Assembly: GCA_016791475.1 (NCBI GenBank)
Contig: JAEUWI010000035.1
Span: 19,057-83,056, forward strand
Length of the DNA: 64,000 nucleotides
Direction of reading: 5' to 3'
Origin: Candidatus Hydrogenedentota bacterium
GTDB taxonomy: Bacteria > Hydrogenedentota > Hydrogenedentia > Hydrogenedentales > JAEUWI01
The position numbers were made by a program, and so were the translations under genes. A model generated the notes under the pieces. It was not told where the DNA came from, ran no database searches, and saw only the letters and a list, made by a program, of their open reading frames with translations. This document shows, piece by piece, positions 46,079 to 57,392 of the stretch (the stretch's first letter is position 1; the number at the start of each line of letters is the position of its first letter).

Positions 46079-47461
46079 TTAGAACTTGAAAGTAGCGGAG
46101 GTTTGCAGGCGCAGGTTGCTCGCGTCGTCGCGCTGGAGATAGCTGGTGCGCCAGTGGGCCAACTCCACGCCGAGTTCGATGTTTTCGCTGAAGGCATAGA
46201 GGGCGTTGCCGTAGAAGCCGACATTCTTGGATCGGGCGCCGGGCAGCAGGTCGCTGTCGTCCGGATCCTCCATGCCGCCGCCGAGCGTGTAGCGCCATTT
46301 GCCGTAGGGGCCTATCTCCAAGCTCGCCCAGCCGCCCCGGGTGCGTATCTCGCGGGCGTAGTTGAAACGTCCGTCGTCAAAAGGTACGACAACAACACCC
46401 TGGCCGATGCCTGCCGTGTAGGCGTCCATATTGGCGCCGGTGAAGACTTCACCGGTGAGCAGGAGCTTTGGGGTCAGGGCGTAGATGGATTCGGCGTGGA
46501 CCGACCAGGAATCCACGGTCTGGCTCCGCCAGCTTCCGCCCGTGAAGTTGGTGAAGTCGAATTCTTCCTGTCCGAAGTGCCCGGATATGCCCAGAGTAGT
46601 CTCGCGCCCGATGGGCCCGTCGAGATAGTAAACTGCGCGACCCTGAATACTGGGGAAACCGGTGTCGGCCCCCGTGTCCTCGCCGAAGGCGCGTGTGTTC
46701 ACATCGCCGATGTTTCGCGTGAGCGCGAGGGCCAGTTCCAGGTTGCCTTTCTCGCCGATTCCGAAGGTCTTGGTGGCGCGGATCTGGGGCCGACGGAAGC
46801 CGCTGTTGCCGGTCCACCACAGGTTGGTGAAGTTCAAGGTACGTGGGATCAGGGGGGAGATCAGGTCCCAGGTCTGGCCGAAGAGAAGTTGTGTATTGTC
46901 CTCGGGCCAGTCCATGGAAACATAGGCGTAGCGCATCCGGAGCTCGGGGTTGTTTTCGGTGCCGTCTCCGTAGAAATCTACCTCAACGCGCCCTTCGGTT
47001 TCCGCGCCGAAAGACTCGGGACCGAAGATCTTCAGGCCGAGGCGGGTCTGGCGTGCGGTGAGGGCAAACTGATCGTCGTCCCGGCCGACGTTTTCGGGAT
47101 CAACCCATCGCATGGTGTTGCCGTTGGTTGTGCCGGCGGAGTCGTGGGCGGCGTCGATCTTGACGTAACCGTAGAGTTCCATGGGGTAGCGGCCCCGAAG
47201 GGCGGGCTTCTCGGGGGCCACGGTTGCCGGTTCGGTCGCGCTGGCCGCCGCAGGCGCGGTGGGCACCGGGGCCGCCGGGGTCTCTTGCGCCTTTTCCAGG
47301 TCGTCCAGTCGGTCCTGAAGCGCCTCAATGAGGGCGGCCTGTTGAGCAACCTGCTGCTGGAGCAACTTCAATTGGGCTTCGGTTTGATCCTCCGCAGCGG
47401 CCGTACAGTGAACGCTGGAAACAACAAGAACCACCACGAGAAAAACCGCGAAAAATTTCAT
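46079..47461 (-). CDS. DcaP-like outer-membrane porin
   Basis: The 460-residue product has a signal peptide (FFAVFLVVVLVVSSVHCTAAA), an N-terminal coiled coil (EAQLKLLQQQVAQQAALIEAL, about 28-55), a Pro/Ala-rich spacer and a beta-barrel. The barrel opens with YPMELYGYVKIDAAHDS and ends with the C-terminal phenylalanine in LQTSATFKF expected for outer-membrane insertion. The coiled coil plus YGYVK-x-D opening resembles trimeric DcaP porins for dicarboxylates and other small acids. The substrate is not determined by sequence. Its presence supports a diderm envelope. Confidence 0.82.
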   Translation of the reverse strand: MKFFAVFLVVVLVVSSVHCTAAAEDQTEAQLKLLQQQVAQQAALIEALQDRLDDLEKAQETPAAPVPTAPAAASATEPATVAPEKPALRGRYPMELYGYVKIDAAHDSAGTTNGNTMRWVDPENVGRDDDQFALTARQTRLGLKIFGPESFGAETEGRVEVDFYGDGTENNPELRMRYAYVSMDWPEDNTQLLFGQTWDLISPLIPRTLNFTNLWWTGNSGFRRPQIRATKTFGIGEKGNLELALALTRNIGDVNTRAFGEDTGADTGFPSIQGRAVYYLDGPIGRETTLGISGHFGQEEFDFTNFTGGSWRSQTVDSWSVHAESIYALTPKLLLTGEVFTGANMDAYTAGIGQGVVVVPFDDGRFNYAREIRTRGGWASLEIGPYGKWRYTLGGGMEDPDDSDLLPGARSKNVGFYGNALYAFSENIELGVELAHWRTSYLQRDDASNLRLQTSATFKF

Positions 47462-47512
47462 AACCTAAGAGCTCCCACGGCTGCGCCGCTCCTGATTCGA
47501 CGAAATCGCCAC

Positions 47513-49960
47513 TTATATCTTGAATTGCTCCACCAGCGAATTCAGCTCAGAGGCCAGTGTCGCCAGGCTGGACGCGGACTCGCGGGTATCCCGCGCGGCC
47601 TGATCCGCCTGCTTGGCTGCCAGCAGCACGTTGGCAACGTTTTCCGCCACGGAATTCATTCCCACGGCGGCCTCGGTCGCGTTTTGGGCGACGACGGACG
47701 ATCCCGATGCGAGCTCGCCGATATTACGCGAGATCTCGTTGCCTCCGTTGATCGCTTCTTGAACATTTCGGGAGACTTCGTTGGCGCCAGTCGCCGTCTC
47801 CTGAACGCTCCGGGCCACCTCGCTCGCACTTCGCGCGGTACCCGCGACGTTGTTGGAAATCTCGCAGGTGGTGGCCGACTGCTCTTCCACGGCGGCGGCG
47901 ATACTGTTGGAGATTCCGTCGATCTCGCGGATGATCTCGGTGATTTCGGCGATGGCCACCACCGCCTGTCGGGCCGTAGACTGCATGGCCCCGATCTGGA
48001 TGCGTATATCCTCCGTCGCGCGCGACGTCTGCTTCGCGAGCTCTTTCACCTCGCTGGCCACGACGGTAAAGCCCTTGCCGGCTTCACCCGCCGAGGCGGC
48101 CTCGATGGTCGCGTTCAAGGCGAGGAGGTTGGTCTGGGAGGCGATGCCCTTGATTACATCCACCACCTTTCCGATTTCATCGGCCGAGGCCCCGAGTTCG
48201 TTTACGATGCTGGCGGTCTTGTCCGCCCGGCCCGCCGCGCTGTTGGCCACCTGGGCGGCCTGGCCCGCGTTTTTCGCCACTTCCGACAATGAGGCGGTCA
48301 TCTCTTCGATGGCGGCCGCCACGCTGTTGATGGAGTTGTTCATCTCGTCGGTGGCGGAGGATATGGTGCCAATGCTGGAAGACATTTGCTCCACGGCGGC
48401 CCCCACGTTGTTCAGGTTTGCGGAGACTTCCTCCGCGGCCGTCGCCACCGTGTTGGAATTGGCGCTACTCTCCTCCACACCGGCGGCCACGTTGCCGATG
48501 TTCGCGGAAGCCTCTTCCGTCGCGGCGGCGGCGCTCGCGGCCTCTCCCGTCATGGTCGCCATATTATCGGCCAGGGCCTGGGCGATCGAGGACAGCTCTT
48601 CCGAGGCGCCGGCAAGGCTCTGGGAGTTGCCGGCGATATTGCCGACGATACCCTGGAGTTTGGCGATGAAGGTGTCGAACCATAGGGCCATTTCGCCCAC
48701 TTCGTCCTTCGTTTGGATTTCGAGGCGGCGTGTCAGGTCGCCTTCGCCCTGAGCGATATCTTTGAGCATGGCGGCGGCCGCCGCAAGAGGGCGGGAGATC
48801 CGTGTGGAGAGAAGCAGGGCCCCAATCATCACGAGCGTGAAAATCGCCGCTGCAAACGCGGACGTGTAGCCGATCATGCCGTTCACGGCCCCCTCCACGT
48901 TGCCTATCGCGTCGAGATAGTCGTCTTTGTAGGTGCTCGCACCGATGGCCCAGTCCCAAGGCTCGAAATAGGCAATGGCCGCCAGCTTCTCCCGGGCCAC
49001 GGACTCTCCTTCGTTCTTCCAGGGATAAGTCTCGTAGTCAACGGGTATTGCCCCGGTACCGTCTTCCTTCAGGGCCACGGCTTTGTCCACGATGGACTTG
49101 ATGAACTCCCTTCCCGAATCGTCTTTCGCCTCCAGCACATTCTCCCCGTCGCGCTTGCCCTTGGCGGAGATTATGTAGTGGCCACGGTCCTCGTCTTTCC
49201 CGCCGAGAACAAACACGTAGCCGGTCTTGCCGACTACGATGTCCATGATGCCTTCGCGGATCGCTTTTACGCTTTCCTGCTTGAAGGCGACGCCCAGAGC
49301 GCCGATCACGGTGGTCCCGTCCAGCAGGGGCTCATAGCCCGCTATATAGGCCTCGCCCTGAATGTAGGTCTGACCAAAATAATGCTGGCCCGCCTTGAGG
49401 GCCGTGGCAACGGGATGGGGTGTCCCGTCGTCCTTGACCATGGGAATGGTAGTGCCAAGGGCGCGCTTCCCGTCCGGACCCAACACGGTGGTCGCCACGC
49501 GAACAAGATCGCCCGCCTCGTTGAGTGTCTGGAAGATGGCCACCGCACCATTCGTCGCCGCCACGAGATCGTCCAAAACCGGCGTGGGACTTGCCGGACT
49601 GCTAACTTGTCCAAACCAGCTTTCGCCGATCATCATCTTGGGAAGCGTCACGGGCCGTCCGTCGACCTGCCAGGTAGCGGTCTCTGTGCTCAGATGGACA
49701 CCGCCGGACGCATCCAACAGCTCCTTCGCCATGTCGAGGTCGCTCTCCAGCTTCTGGAGCAGATTCTCGTGCTGAACGCGACACATCAGCCATACGTTGC
49801 GCGCGACCTGGGTGACTTCATCCTGACCCAGTTTATTCAACTCGGTCACGACTTCGGCCTGCATTGGACCGCTTCGGACGTAAACCGTCGAGATGGAGAC
49901 GATTGTGGAGACCAGGACGGCCATTCCTGTCAGGGAGAGAATCTTGGTGCGAAGTTTCAC
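47513..49960 (-). CDS. methyl-accepting chemotaxis protein with Cache sensor
   Basis: The 815-residue receptor starts at GTG 49960 (GAGGAA upstream). It has TM1 (about 8-29), a large periplasmic Cache3/Cache2-type sensor (about 40-350, with [20 protein letters not shown] and [20 protein letters not shown]), TM2 (about 365-388), HAMP ([21 protein letters not shown]) and a long signalling coil. The hairpin tip reads [21 protein letters not shown]. No C-terminal pentapeptide tether is seen. It senses small ligands and signals to CheA; no che genes are in the window. A promoter lies about 205 bases upstream. Confidence 0.92.
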   Translation of the reverse strand: MKLRTKILSLTGMAVLVSTIVSISTVYVRSGPMQAEVVTELNKLGQDEVTQVARNVWLMCRVQHENLLQKLESDLDMAKELLDASGGVHLSTETATWQVDGRPVTLPKMMIGESWFGQVSSPASPTPVLDDLVAATNGAVAIFQTLNEAGDLVRVATTVLGPDGKRALGTTIPMVKDDGTPHPVATALKAGQHYFGQTYIQGEAYIAGYEPLLDGTTVIGALGVAFKQESVKAIREGIMDIVVGKTGYVFVLGGKDEDRGHYIISAKGKRDGENVLEAKDDSGREFIKSIVDKAVALKEDGTGAIPVDYETYPWKNEGESVAREKLAAIAYFEPWDWAIGASTYKDDYLDAIGNVEGAVNGMIGYTSAFAAAIFTLVMIGALLLSTRISRPLAAAAAMLKDIAQGEGDLTRRLEIQTKDEVGEMALWFDTFIAKLQGIVGNIAGNSQSLAGASEELSSIAQALADNMATMTGEAASAAAATEEASANIGNVAAGVEESSANSNTVATAAEEVSANLNNVGAAVEQMSSSIGTISSATDEMNNSINSVAAAIEEMTASLSEVAKNAGQAAQVANSAAGRADKTASIVNELGASADEIGKVVDVIKGIASQTNLLALNATIEAASAGEAGKGFTVVASEVKELAKQTSRATEDIRIQIGAMQSTARQAVVAIAEITEIIREIDGISNSIAAAVEEQSATTCEISNNVAGTARSASEVARSVQETATGANEVSRNVQEAINGGNEISRNIGELASGSSVVAQNATEAAVGMNSVAENVANVLLAAKQADQAARDTRESASSLATLASELNSLVEQFKI

Positions 49961-50166
49961 AAAAGTGTTCCTCTTCGAGGTGAGGCGTATGCGAAAAAAC
50001 CCGGCAGATCACGCCTGATTGCGCGGCTGTGATTTCCCACCCCGACGAATATCACAACCGTATTGCGATGTGATTGGAAGGCTTCGCGCAGCCCGAAATG
50101 AAGCTCCAATCTGAGAGAGACGGAACGGCGAGATAGCACGAACTCGCGCCGCCCAACTCCCTATCA

Positions 50167-50196
50167 TTAATACACCCGAGGACCATAAGTTGTCAA
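50167..50196 (-). promoter_or_regulatory. promoter for the chemoreceptor gene
   Basis: On the minus strand TTGACA (50196-50191), 18 bases, TATTAA (50172-50167). The leader to the GTG at 49960 is about 200 bases and contains no gene. The rest of the gap up to 50350 also shows nothing coding. Confidence 0.55.
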
Positions 50197-50350
50197 TAAT
50201 AAATTACATTATCGCTATGGACCTGTCTTGCAGCGGAAGCTGTCCGTACTATGTTACTGTTGATAAGGACCAGAGGATTGGTGTCGGGTTGAAGCTTTCG
50301 AGACGGGATTGGGGAATCAGGGCTTGCGTGGGACCGCGCTCCCCATCCCT

Positions 50351-51171
50351 TCAGTGAAACCATTCCCCGCCGGGTTGCTTCCCCATTCCCCAGCCGTGGT
50401 TCAGCGGGCCACTTCCTTTGCCGAATCCGGGCCAGGCTTGTTCCAGCGCGCCGTTGAGGTAAGTCTTGGCGCTTTCGATGGCTGCTTTCAGATTCATGCC
50501 CTGGCCCAGGCGCGTGGCGATGGCGGAGGCGAGGGTGCAGCCCGTCCCGTGGCCTCCCGTGGTGTGAATTCTTGGTGCCCGGAACGCGGTCCATTCGACG
50601 CCGTCATAAAGCCAGTCCACCACCTCGTCGTCCGTGCCGTGGCCGCCTTTGATGAGTACGTTCTTCGCACCGAGATCGCGGATGATGCATCCGGCGGCTT
50701 CGAGGCTCTGTTGATCGGTGATGCGCAATCCCGTCAACGCGTCGGCCTCGGGCAAGTTGGGGGTGATCACGGTGGCGTGGCGGAGCAGCCGCGTGATGAC
50801 AAGCTCCTGCGCGTCTTCGTCGATGAGGCGGGCGCCGCTGGTGGCCACCATGACGGGATCGAGCACGAGGGGAATCGCGGGGTGGCTGTCGAGCACATCG
50901 GCGATGGCCTCGATGATCTCACGGTTGAGAAGCATGCCGGTCTTGATGGCGTCGACACCGGGATCGACCAGCACGGCCTCGATTTGCTTGGCGACCATTT
51001 CGGGATCGATGCCCTGGACGCCGGTGACGCCGAGGGTGTTTTGCGCGGTGATGGCGGTGATGGCCGACATGCCGTAGCCGCCGAGGGCGAGGATGGTCTT
51101 GAGGTCGGCCTGGATGCCCGCGCCGCCGCTGGAGTCGCTGCCGGCAATGGTGAGTATGCGCGCGGGGTGGC

Positions 51172-51175
<4 letters not shown>
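50351..51175 (-). CDS. thiD: hydroxymethylpyrimidine/phosphomethylpyrimidine kinase
   Basis: ThiD phosphorylates HMP and HMP-P for thiamine synthesis. The 274-residue product has the ribokinase-type hallmarks: ILTIAGSDSSGGAGIQADLK at the start, PLVLDPVMVATSGARLI, VITPNLPEADALTG, NVLIKGGHGTDDEVVDWLYDG and the anion-hole/base motif TTGGHGTGCTLASAIATRL. Its ATG overlaps the nupC stop by 4 bases, so it is co-translated with a nucleoside transporter; that pairing hints at salvage of a pyrimidine precursor. No TPP riboswitch was recognised upstream. Confidence 0.95.
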
Positions 51176-52440
<1,265 letters not shown>

Positions 52441-52473
52441 GGTGGCCTGGGCTTTCGTTTGGGGTTGGGGAAT

Positions 52474-52554
52474 GGGTCTTATGGGTCTTATGGGTCTTAT
52501 GGGTCTTATGGGTCTTATGGGTCTTATGGGTCGTATGGGTCGTATGGGTCGTAT
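52474..52554 (+). repeat. 9-bp tandem array, second copy: six GGGTCTTAT then three GGGTCGTAT
   Basis: Nine contiguous units in the same order and number as the array at 41291-41371, followed by GGGTCCGTATGGGTCA. It lies between the start of nupC and the end of the PAP2 gene. Confidence 0.9.
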
Positions 52555-52605
52555 GGGTCCGTATGGGTCATTGTTTCATAAGACCGATTGGTCCCAGACG
52601 CCCCA

Positions 52606-53265
52606 TCAAAGCACGGGCGCTGCTCCTGCTTTCTCGGTCGTCTCTGGCACCACCACCTTCGGCCGCCGCACGACCACGAGCCGGTGGGCTATCAGGGCCG
52701 CGATCAGGCCAACAAACGAGCCCGCGTAGATGTCTTCAAAAAAGTGCTGGGACAAATACACCCGGCTGTAGGCCCCGAGCAGCGCCAGGAAAAACAGCAC
52801 CGCGCGGAGCGTCCGCCAGGGGGTAAGCAGCATGAGCGCCGTGGCCAGGGCAAACGCTATGGCGCTGTGGCCCGAGGGAAAGGAATAGAAACTGTGCAGG
52901 TCCACGCCCGGCACCAGGTAGAGGGGTGTGGGCTCGCCGAAAAACGCGGCGGGCCGGGGCACGGGGCCGAAGACCTGCTGCTTGAGCAATTGGCTCGTGA
53001 GCCCGGCGATCAGGCAGGCGAGAAAGACCGAGGCCCCCCAGCGAAAACGCACGAAGCAGAGCGCAATGGCCAGCCCATAAGCGAAGTACCCCTCGCCAAG
53101 ATAGTTGGCGTACACAAAAAAGGAGTCCCAACCGGCGACATTCACATTGTTGAACGTGAGATGGAGATCGGGCTGCTCGGTGGTCGCGATGATGAGACCC
53201 GCGAGGAGAGCCCAAACGGTAAAGAGGCCAAAATAGGGTCGGTGCGACTTCAGGTACGCGCGCAT
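52606..53265 (-). CDS. PAP2-family membrane phosphatase
   Basis: From ATG 53265 the 219-residue product is a six-helix PAP2 protein: the KxxxxxxRP motif in KQQVFGPVPRP, PSGHS in FYSFPSGHSAIAF and SRxxxxxHFxxD in SRVYLSQHFFEDIYAG. It dephosphorylates lipid phosphates or undecaprenyl pyrophosphate at the membrane face. Three candidate roles (bacitracin-type UppP, lipid-A 1-phosphatase, phosphatidate phosphatase) cannot be separated by sequence. It is monocistronic. Confidence 0.88.
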   Translation of the reverse strand: MRAYLKSHRPYFGLFTVWALLAGLIIATTEQPDLHLTFNNVNVAGWDSFFVYANYLGEGYFAYGLAIALCFVRFRWGASVFLACLIAGLTSQLLKQQVFGPVPRPAAFFGEPTPLYLVPGVDLHSFYSFPSGHSAIAFALATALMLLTPWRTLRAVLFFLALLGAYSRVYLSQHFFEDIYAGSFVGLIAALIAHRLVVVRRPKVVVPETTEKAGAAPVL

Positions 53266-53943
53266 GGGTGTGGGGCTTCGCCTTTTCGGATGCGCCGGTC
53301 GCACGCGACGCCAAGGGTCGCCTGGACCGGAGATTCTTCAGGTTCTCGCCCTATGATATCGAATTTCGGACGGCGGATTCCCGAAAATTCCGCGTCATGG
53401 ATCACCTTCGACCCTATTTTTTTCCGAAAGGTGCTCGAAGAGCCGTTTTGGGCATCCTGCGGGGTGACCACGCCTCCGCCCTAGCTTTTCCACCATTTTT
53501 CCACACACCACAACAAATGGTAGGACCCTGAGAACACCATAGGCCGATCTACAATATATTGTGCTTGCCCCACGCAGCCACCGGCTCACCAACCCCACTG
53601 GGTAGCGGTGTGGCCGCGCACCACCACTACCAACAGTAGGCCTATCGTCAAATTTCTGACTGGGCCCCGGCAGGGGGCTCAACGGCGTCCCAGCACCCGC
53701 CACGGAGCGTGGGAAGCCTTGTGAATACAGGGTTTTCGGGGCCCTCCAGGGCGATTTCCGGGGGGGAATTCGGGCGAAAAAAAGGGTGCCGGACTGAGCG
53801 GTGTATCATTTTCAAACACTATACAAAATCAACTATATGTTGTATACTTTTCCCAGATGGCTACCATATTTTGTAGCTTCGGATAGGCCTTGTGCATGAG
53901 AAAACCGTGCAAATCCAGAATAACCCCTGCACCAAAAAAGGGC
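53266..53943 (+). other. long intergenic stretch with AT-rich palindromes
   Basis: This is the longest gap in the window and no gene is supported. It holds a perfect 12-base palindrome ACAATATATTGT (53551-53562) and an inverted repeat TATACAA (53820-53826) / TTGTATA (53840-53846) around 13 bases. The composition alternates between GC-rich and distinctly AT-rich segments. A structured RNA could not be recognised. Confidence 0.4.
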
Positions 53944-53972
53944 TTTACAATGCCGGATCAAGGGCCTATAAT
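53944..53972 (+). promoter_or_regulatory. thyX promoter
   Basis: TTTACA (53944-53949), 17 bases, perfect TATAAT (53967-53972). The transcript would begin about 130 bases before the thyX start. Confidence 0.75.
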
Positions 53973-54111
53973 GCGGCTTATCCTTTCGGTGTGGCCCGGT
54001 AGTCTTGGGGCCGCACTGCCCGAAAAATCCTGGTCAAAAAATGTATCACTTCTGCCGATGGAGTCCTGTGTCTCCGCGATGAAGTGTGAATAGTGTGGAA
54101 AGTGAAATCTC

Positions 54112-54894
54112 GTGAAGTTCGTCAAGCCTAAAGTATTCCTCGTCGGTGAAACCCGCATCATAGAACAGGGGCTCCAGGACTACCTGGAACACGTGGGCGC
54201 GACCAAGTGGAAGACCGACGCGCCGAGCGATTCCGAGAAACTTGCCGAGGTGATGGGCCGCCTGTGCTACCGCTCCTTCGAGCCCGGCATGAACCCGAAC
54301 GTGACCCGGGTGCGCGAGGGCAACGCGACCTACCTGAGCAACATCATCAATGTGGGCCACGGCAGCGTGGTGGAGCATCCCGTGCTCAATTTCATCTTTT
54401 CCGATGTGAGCCGGGTGGTGACCCACGAGCTGGTGCGCCACCGCGCGGGCACCGCCATGAGCCAGGAGTCCCTCCGCTTTGTGCGCCTCGACAACCTCTC
54501 GGCCTATGTGCCCATGTGCATCGAGGAGAACGACGAGGGCATGGCCATTTTCGTGAAGACCATGGAGCAGCTCGAAGAACTCCAGCGGACCCTGGCCACG
54601 GTCTATGACATTGACCACGAAGAGAAGTTCGCGGTGAAGAAGAAGCTGACCTCCGCCTTCCGCCGCGTGGCCCCCATCGGCCTGGCGACGACGATTGGCT
54701 GGTCGTGCAACTTCCGCACGCTGCGGCATGTGCTGGAAAACCGCACGGACCCCCACGCGGAAGAGGAGATTCGCTATCTCTTCGCGGAGGTCTTCAACGT
54801 AGTGAAGGATCGCTACCCCAACCTGTTGGGCGATTATGAGACGGAGATGGTAGACGGGCTGCCCTGGATCAAGACGGCCCACCGGAAAATTTAG
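54112..54894 (+). CDS. thyX: flavin-dependent thymidylate synthase
   Basis: ThyX makes dTMP from dUMP using FAD and methylene-folate. From GTG 54112 the 260-residue product contains VGHGSVVEHPVLNFIF, HELVRHRAGTAMSQESLRFV (RHR at 109-111, Ser120) and LAYVP-type downstream blocks, with the late NFRTLRHVLENRTDPHAEEE. The spacing from RHR to the conserved Ser is 8 residues; the textbook motif is RHR-x7-S, so this is a variant subgroup. It sits directly upstream of the class II ribonucleotide reductase, giving an oxygen-independent dNTP supply unit. Confidence 0.9.
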   Translation: MKFVKPKVFLVGETRIIEQGLQDYLEHVGATKWKTDAPSDSEKLAEVMGRLCYRSFEPGMNPNVTRVREGNATYLSNIINVGHGSVVEHPVLNFIFSDVSRVVTHELVRHRAGTAMSQESLRFVRLDNLSAYVPMCIEENDEGMAIFVKTMEQLEELQRTLATVYDIDHEEKFAVKKKLTSAFRRVAPIGLATTIGWSCNFRTLRHVLENRTDPHAEEEIRYLFAEVFNVVKDRYPNLLGDYETEMVDGLPWIKTAHRKI

Positions 54895-54900
54895 CAATAG

Positions 54901-54963
54901 AATGCGGCACGGCCGTCTCGGCTGTGGTTTGAAAAGGAATGTGGCACAGGCGTCTCGCCTGTG
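54901..54963 (+). repeat. two tandem GGCACAGGCGTCTCGCCTGTG-type repeats
   Basis: AATGCGGCACGGCCGTCTCG-GCTGTG (54901-54926) and AATGTGGCACAGGCGTCTCG-CCTGTG (54939-54963) are variants of one short palindromic unit in the gap between thyX and the reductase gene. Confidence 0.65.
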
Positions 54964-55063
54964 ATTCAAATTGAATGCGCGCTTGAAGGCCCGGGGTAAG
55001 GGACTCGCGCGAGGTCGAGTAGTGGATAACGGCGAAGCGGAACACGCCGAGGAGAAACGCGTC

Positions 55064-57154
55064 ATGTATACGGGACATTCAACATCGGAGACGGGAGTCA
55101 TGTTTCAGGTCAAATCGTATTTTAAGCTGGCCGAGGGATTCCTCGCCCAGTATCGGGGTCAACAGCCCGATTGGGGCCCCCTGGGCTACATCACCTTCAA
55201 GCGCACCTATGCCCGCGTGATCGATGCGGAGCAGAAGCGCACCGAGGAATACTGGGAAACGCTCCGTCGCGTTGTCGAAGGCTGCTACACCATCCAGATG
55301 AACCACTGCCATGCCCTGAAGCTGCCCTGGAAGCCGGACAAGGCCCAGCGCTCCGCCCAGGAAATGTTCAAGCTCATGTGGGACTTCAAGTTCCTGCCCC
55401 CCGGCCGCGGCCTGTGGATGATGGGCTCGGACTATATCTACATCCGCGGATCCGCGGCGCTGAACAACTGCGCCTTCGTGTCCACCGAAGAGATCGACAC
55501 CGACTTCGCCGAGCCGTTCTGCTTCCTCATGGATATGTCCATGCTCGGCGTGGGCGTGGCCTTTGACACCAAGGGCGCCGGACAGCTCACCATTCAGGAT
55601 CCCCAGATCGCCGAGTACACCCACGTGGTGGAAGACTCCAAAGAAGGCTGGTGCGACCTCATCCGCGCCGTGCTCAACGCCTATGCCGGCCGCGGGAAGA
55701 GCCCGGCCCACATCGACTACAGCAAGATCCGCCCCATGGGTTCGCCCATCAAGACCTTCGGCGGCATCGCCCCCGGACCCGGACCGATCATCGAGTGCAT
55801 TGAGAACATTAAGAAGATCCTTGGACCGCGCGCGGGCCATGCCATCTCCTCCACCGACATCACCGATCTGATGAACGTCATCGGCAAGTGCGTGGTGTCC
55901 GGCGGCGTGCGCCGCACGGCGGAGCTGGCCCTGGGCGATCCGAACGACGGCGAATACCTCAAGCTGAAAGATCCCAAGCTCCACGGCGACAAGCTCACCG
56001 CCTGGCGCTGGGCCTCCAACAACAGCGTAAGCGCCGTCGAAGGCATGGACTACACCAAAGTGGGCGCCCAGACCGCGAAAAACGGCGAGCCCGGCTACTT
56101 CTGGAAAGAGACCGCCCGCGCCTACGGTCGCATGAAAGACAGCCCCACCTGGGCCGACGCCAAGATCGCCGGCACCAACCCCTGCGCCGAGCAGAGCCTG
56201 GAAAGCTACGAGATCTGCAACCTCGTGGAGACCTTCCCCAGCCGCCACGCCACCCTCGAAGAGTACAAGCGCACCCTCAAGTTCGCCTACCTCTACGCCA
56301 AGACCGTGACCCTAATCCCCACGCACAACGAGCGCACCAACGCCATCATGCTGCGCAACCGCCGCATCGGCCTCAGCCAGAGCGGCATCGTCGAAAGCTT
56401 CCAGCGCCACGGCCGCCGCGAACACTTCCGCTGGTGCGACCTGGGCTATGAATACATCGGCAAGCTCGACAAGATCTACTCCTCCTGGCTGTGCATACCC
56501 GAGAGCGTGAAAAAGACCAGCGTGAAGCCCAGCGGCACCGTCTCCCTGCTGCCCGGCGTCACCCCCGGCATCCACTACGCCCACTCGGAATACTACTTCC
56601 GCACCATCCGCGTGGATAAGACCAGCCCGCTCATCGAGCCCATCAAAAAGGCCGGCTACCGCGTCGAAGAATCCGTCTACGGCGACAACACCCTCATCGT
56701 GTACTTCCCCGTCCACGAAGAATTCTTCGACCGCTCCAAGACCGACGTCTCCGTGTGGGAGCAGGTGGAAAACGTCGCCCAGATGCAATACTACTGGGCC
56801 GACAACCAGGTCAGCGCCACCATCACCTTCCACCCGCAAGAGGCCAAGGACATCCCCTACATCCTCGAGCTCTACGAGTCCCGCTTGAAATCCATCAGCT
56901 TCCTCCCGCTGACGGAACACAACTACGCCCAGGCCCCCTACCAGGCCATCACCCGCGAGGCCTACCTCGGCGCCCTGGAAAAACTGAAGCCCCTCAACTT
57001 CGAAAGCCTCAACACCGACGAAGCCCAGGACCTCTTCTGCGACGGCGACAAATGCGAAATCAACGTCGCACCCCACCTGCCCGAACAGCAGGAAGTGGAA
57101 TTCCCCGAGAAAGAAGAAGTGAGAAGGGGCAGCAAGACGGAGGTCGGGGTGTAA
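55064..57154 (+). CDS. nrdJ: adenosylcobalamin-dependent ribonucleoside-triphosphate reductase (class II)
   Basis: This enzyme reduces ribonucleotides using a cobalamin-generated thiyl radical. The 696-residue product is of the monomeric RTPR type. Expected cysteines are present: redox Cys136 in LNNCAFVST, radical Cys374 and redox Cys385 in NPCAEQSLESYEICN, and a C-terminal shuttle pair in FCDGDKCEIN. The specificity loop KPSGTVSLLPGVTPG is intact. The ATG at 55064 has GAGGAG nine bases upstream; an internal ATG at 55100 (44th codon of the longest frame) has poorer spacing. No B12 riboswitch was recognised. A hairpin terminator follows. Confidence 0.93.
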   Translation: MYTGHSTSETGVMFQVKSYFKLAEGFLAQYRGQQPDWGPLGYITFKRTYARVIDAEQKRTEEYWETLRRVVEGCYTIQMNHCHALKLPWKPDKAQRSAQEMFKLMWDFKFLPPGRGLWMMGSDYIYIRGSAALNNCAFVSTEEIDTDFAEPFCFLMDMSMLGVGVAFDTKGAGQLTIQDPQIAEYTHVVEDSKEGWCDLIRAVLNAYAGRGKSPAHIDYSKIRPMGSPIKTFGGIAPGPGPIIECIENIKKILGPRAGHAISSTDITDLMNVIGKCVVSGGVRRTAELALGDPNDGEYLKLKDPKLHGDKLTAWRWASNNSVSAVEGMDYTKVGAQTAKNGEPGYFWKETARAYGRMKDSPTWADAKIAGTNPCAEQSLESYEICNLVETFPSRHATLEEYKRTLKFAYLYAKTVTLIPTHNERTNAIMLRNRRIGLSQSGIVESFQRHGRREHFRWCDLGYEYIGKLDKIYSSWLCIPESVKKTSVKPSGTVSLLPGVTPGIHYAHSEYYFRTIRVDKTSPLIEPIKKAGYRVEESVYGDNTLIVYFPVHEEFFDRSKTDVSVWEQVENVAQMQYYWADNQVSATITFHPQEAKDIPYILELYESRLKSISFLPLTEHNYAQAPYQAITREAYLGALEKLKPLNFESLNTDEAQDLFCDGDKCEINVAPHLPEQQEVEFPEKEEVRRGSKTEVGV

Positions 57155-57206
57155 GGCGATGATGATGGGGCGCGGGGTCGAGATGAATACGAGATAGAGT
57201 GCCCAC

Positions 57207-57245
57207 GGGGCGCGCAGTGCAATAGGCGCTGCGCGCCCCTGTTTC
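57207..57245 (+). terminator. hairpin terminator after nrdJ
   Basis: GGGGCGCGCAG (57207-57217) pairs with CTGCGCGCCCC (57229-57239) around an 11-base loop, followed by a weak TGTTTCATATTT tract. After this point the DNA becomes markedly more AT-rich, marking entry to the phosphorothioation locus. Confidence 0.65.
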
Positions 57246-57392
57246 ATATTTGAAACTACTTGGTTATTTGCGCGTTTATGTGCGGCACTCCGCGGACGTG
57301 GGGACCGTATTCTTGGATCCTACTATAATACTTGCTACTATATTTCCCATCGGAAACACTGCACATTACACAATCTGATAAAAGGGGAACCT

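Noticed and set aside
53266..54111. cobalamin riboswitch for the class II reductase
   Set aside because: The B12 box and core motifs were not found on either strand; the same applies to a TPP riboswitch near thiD.
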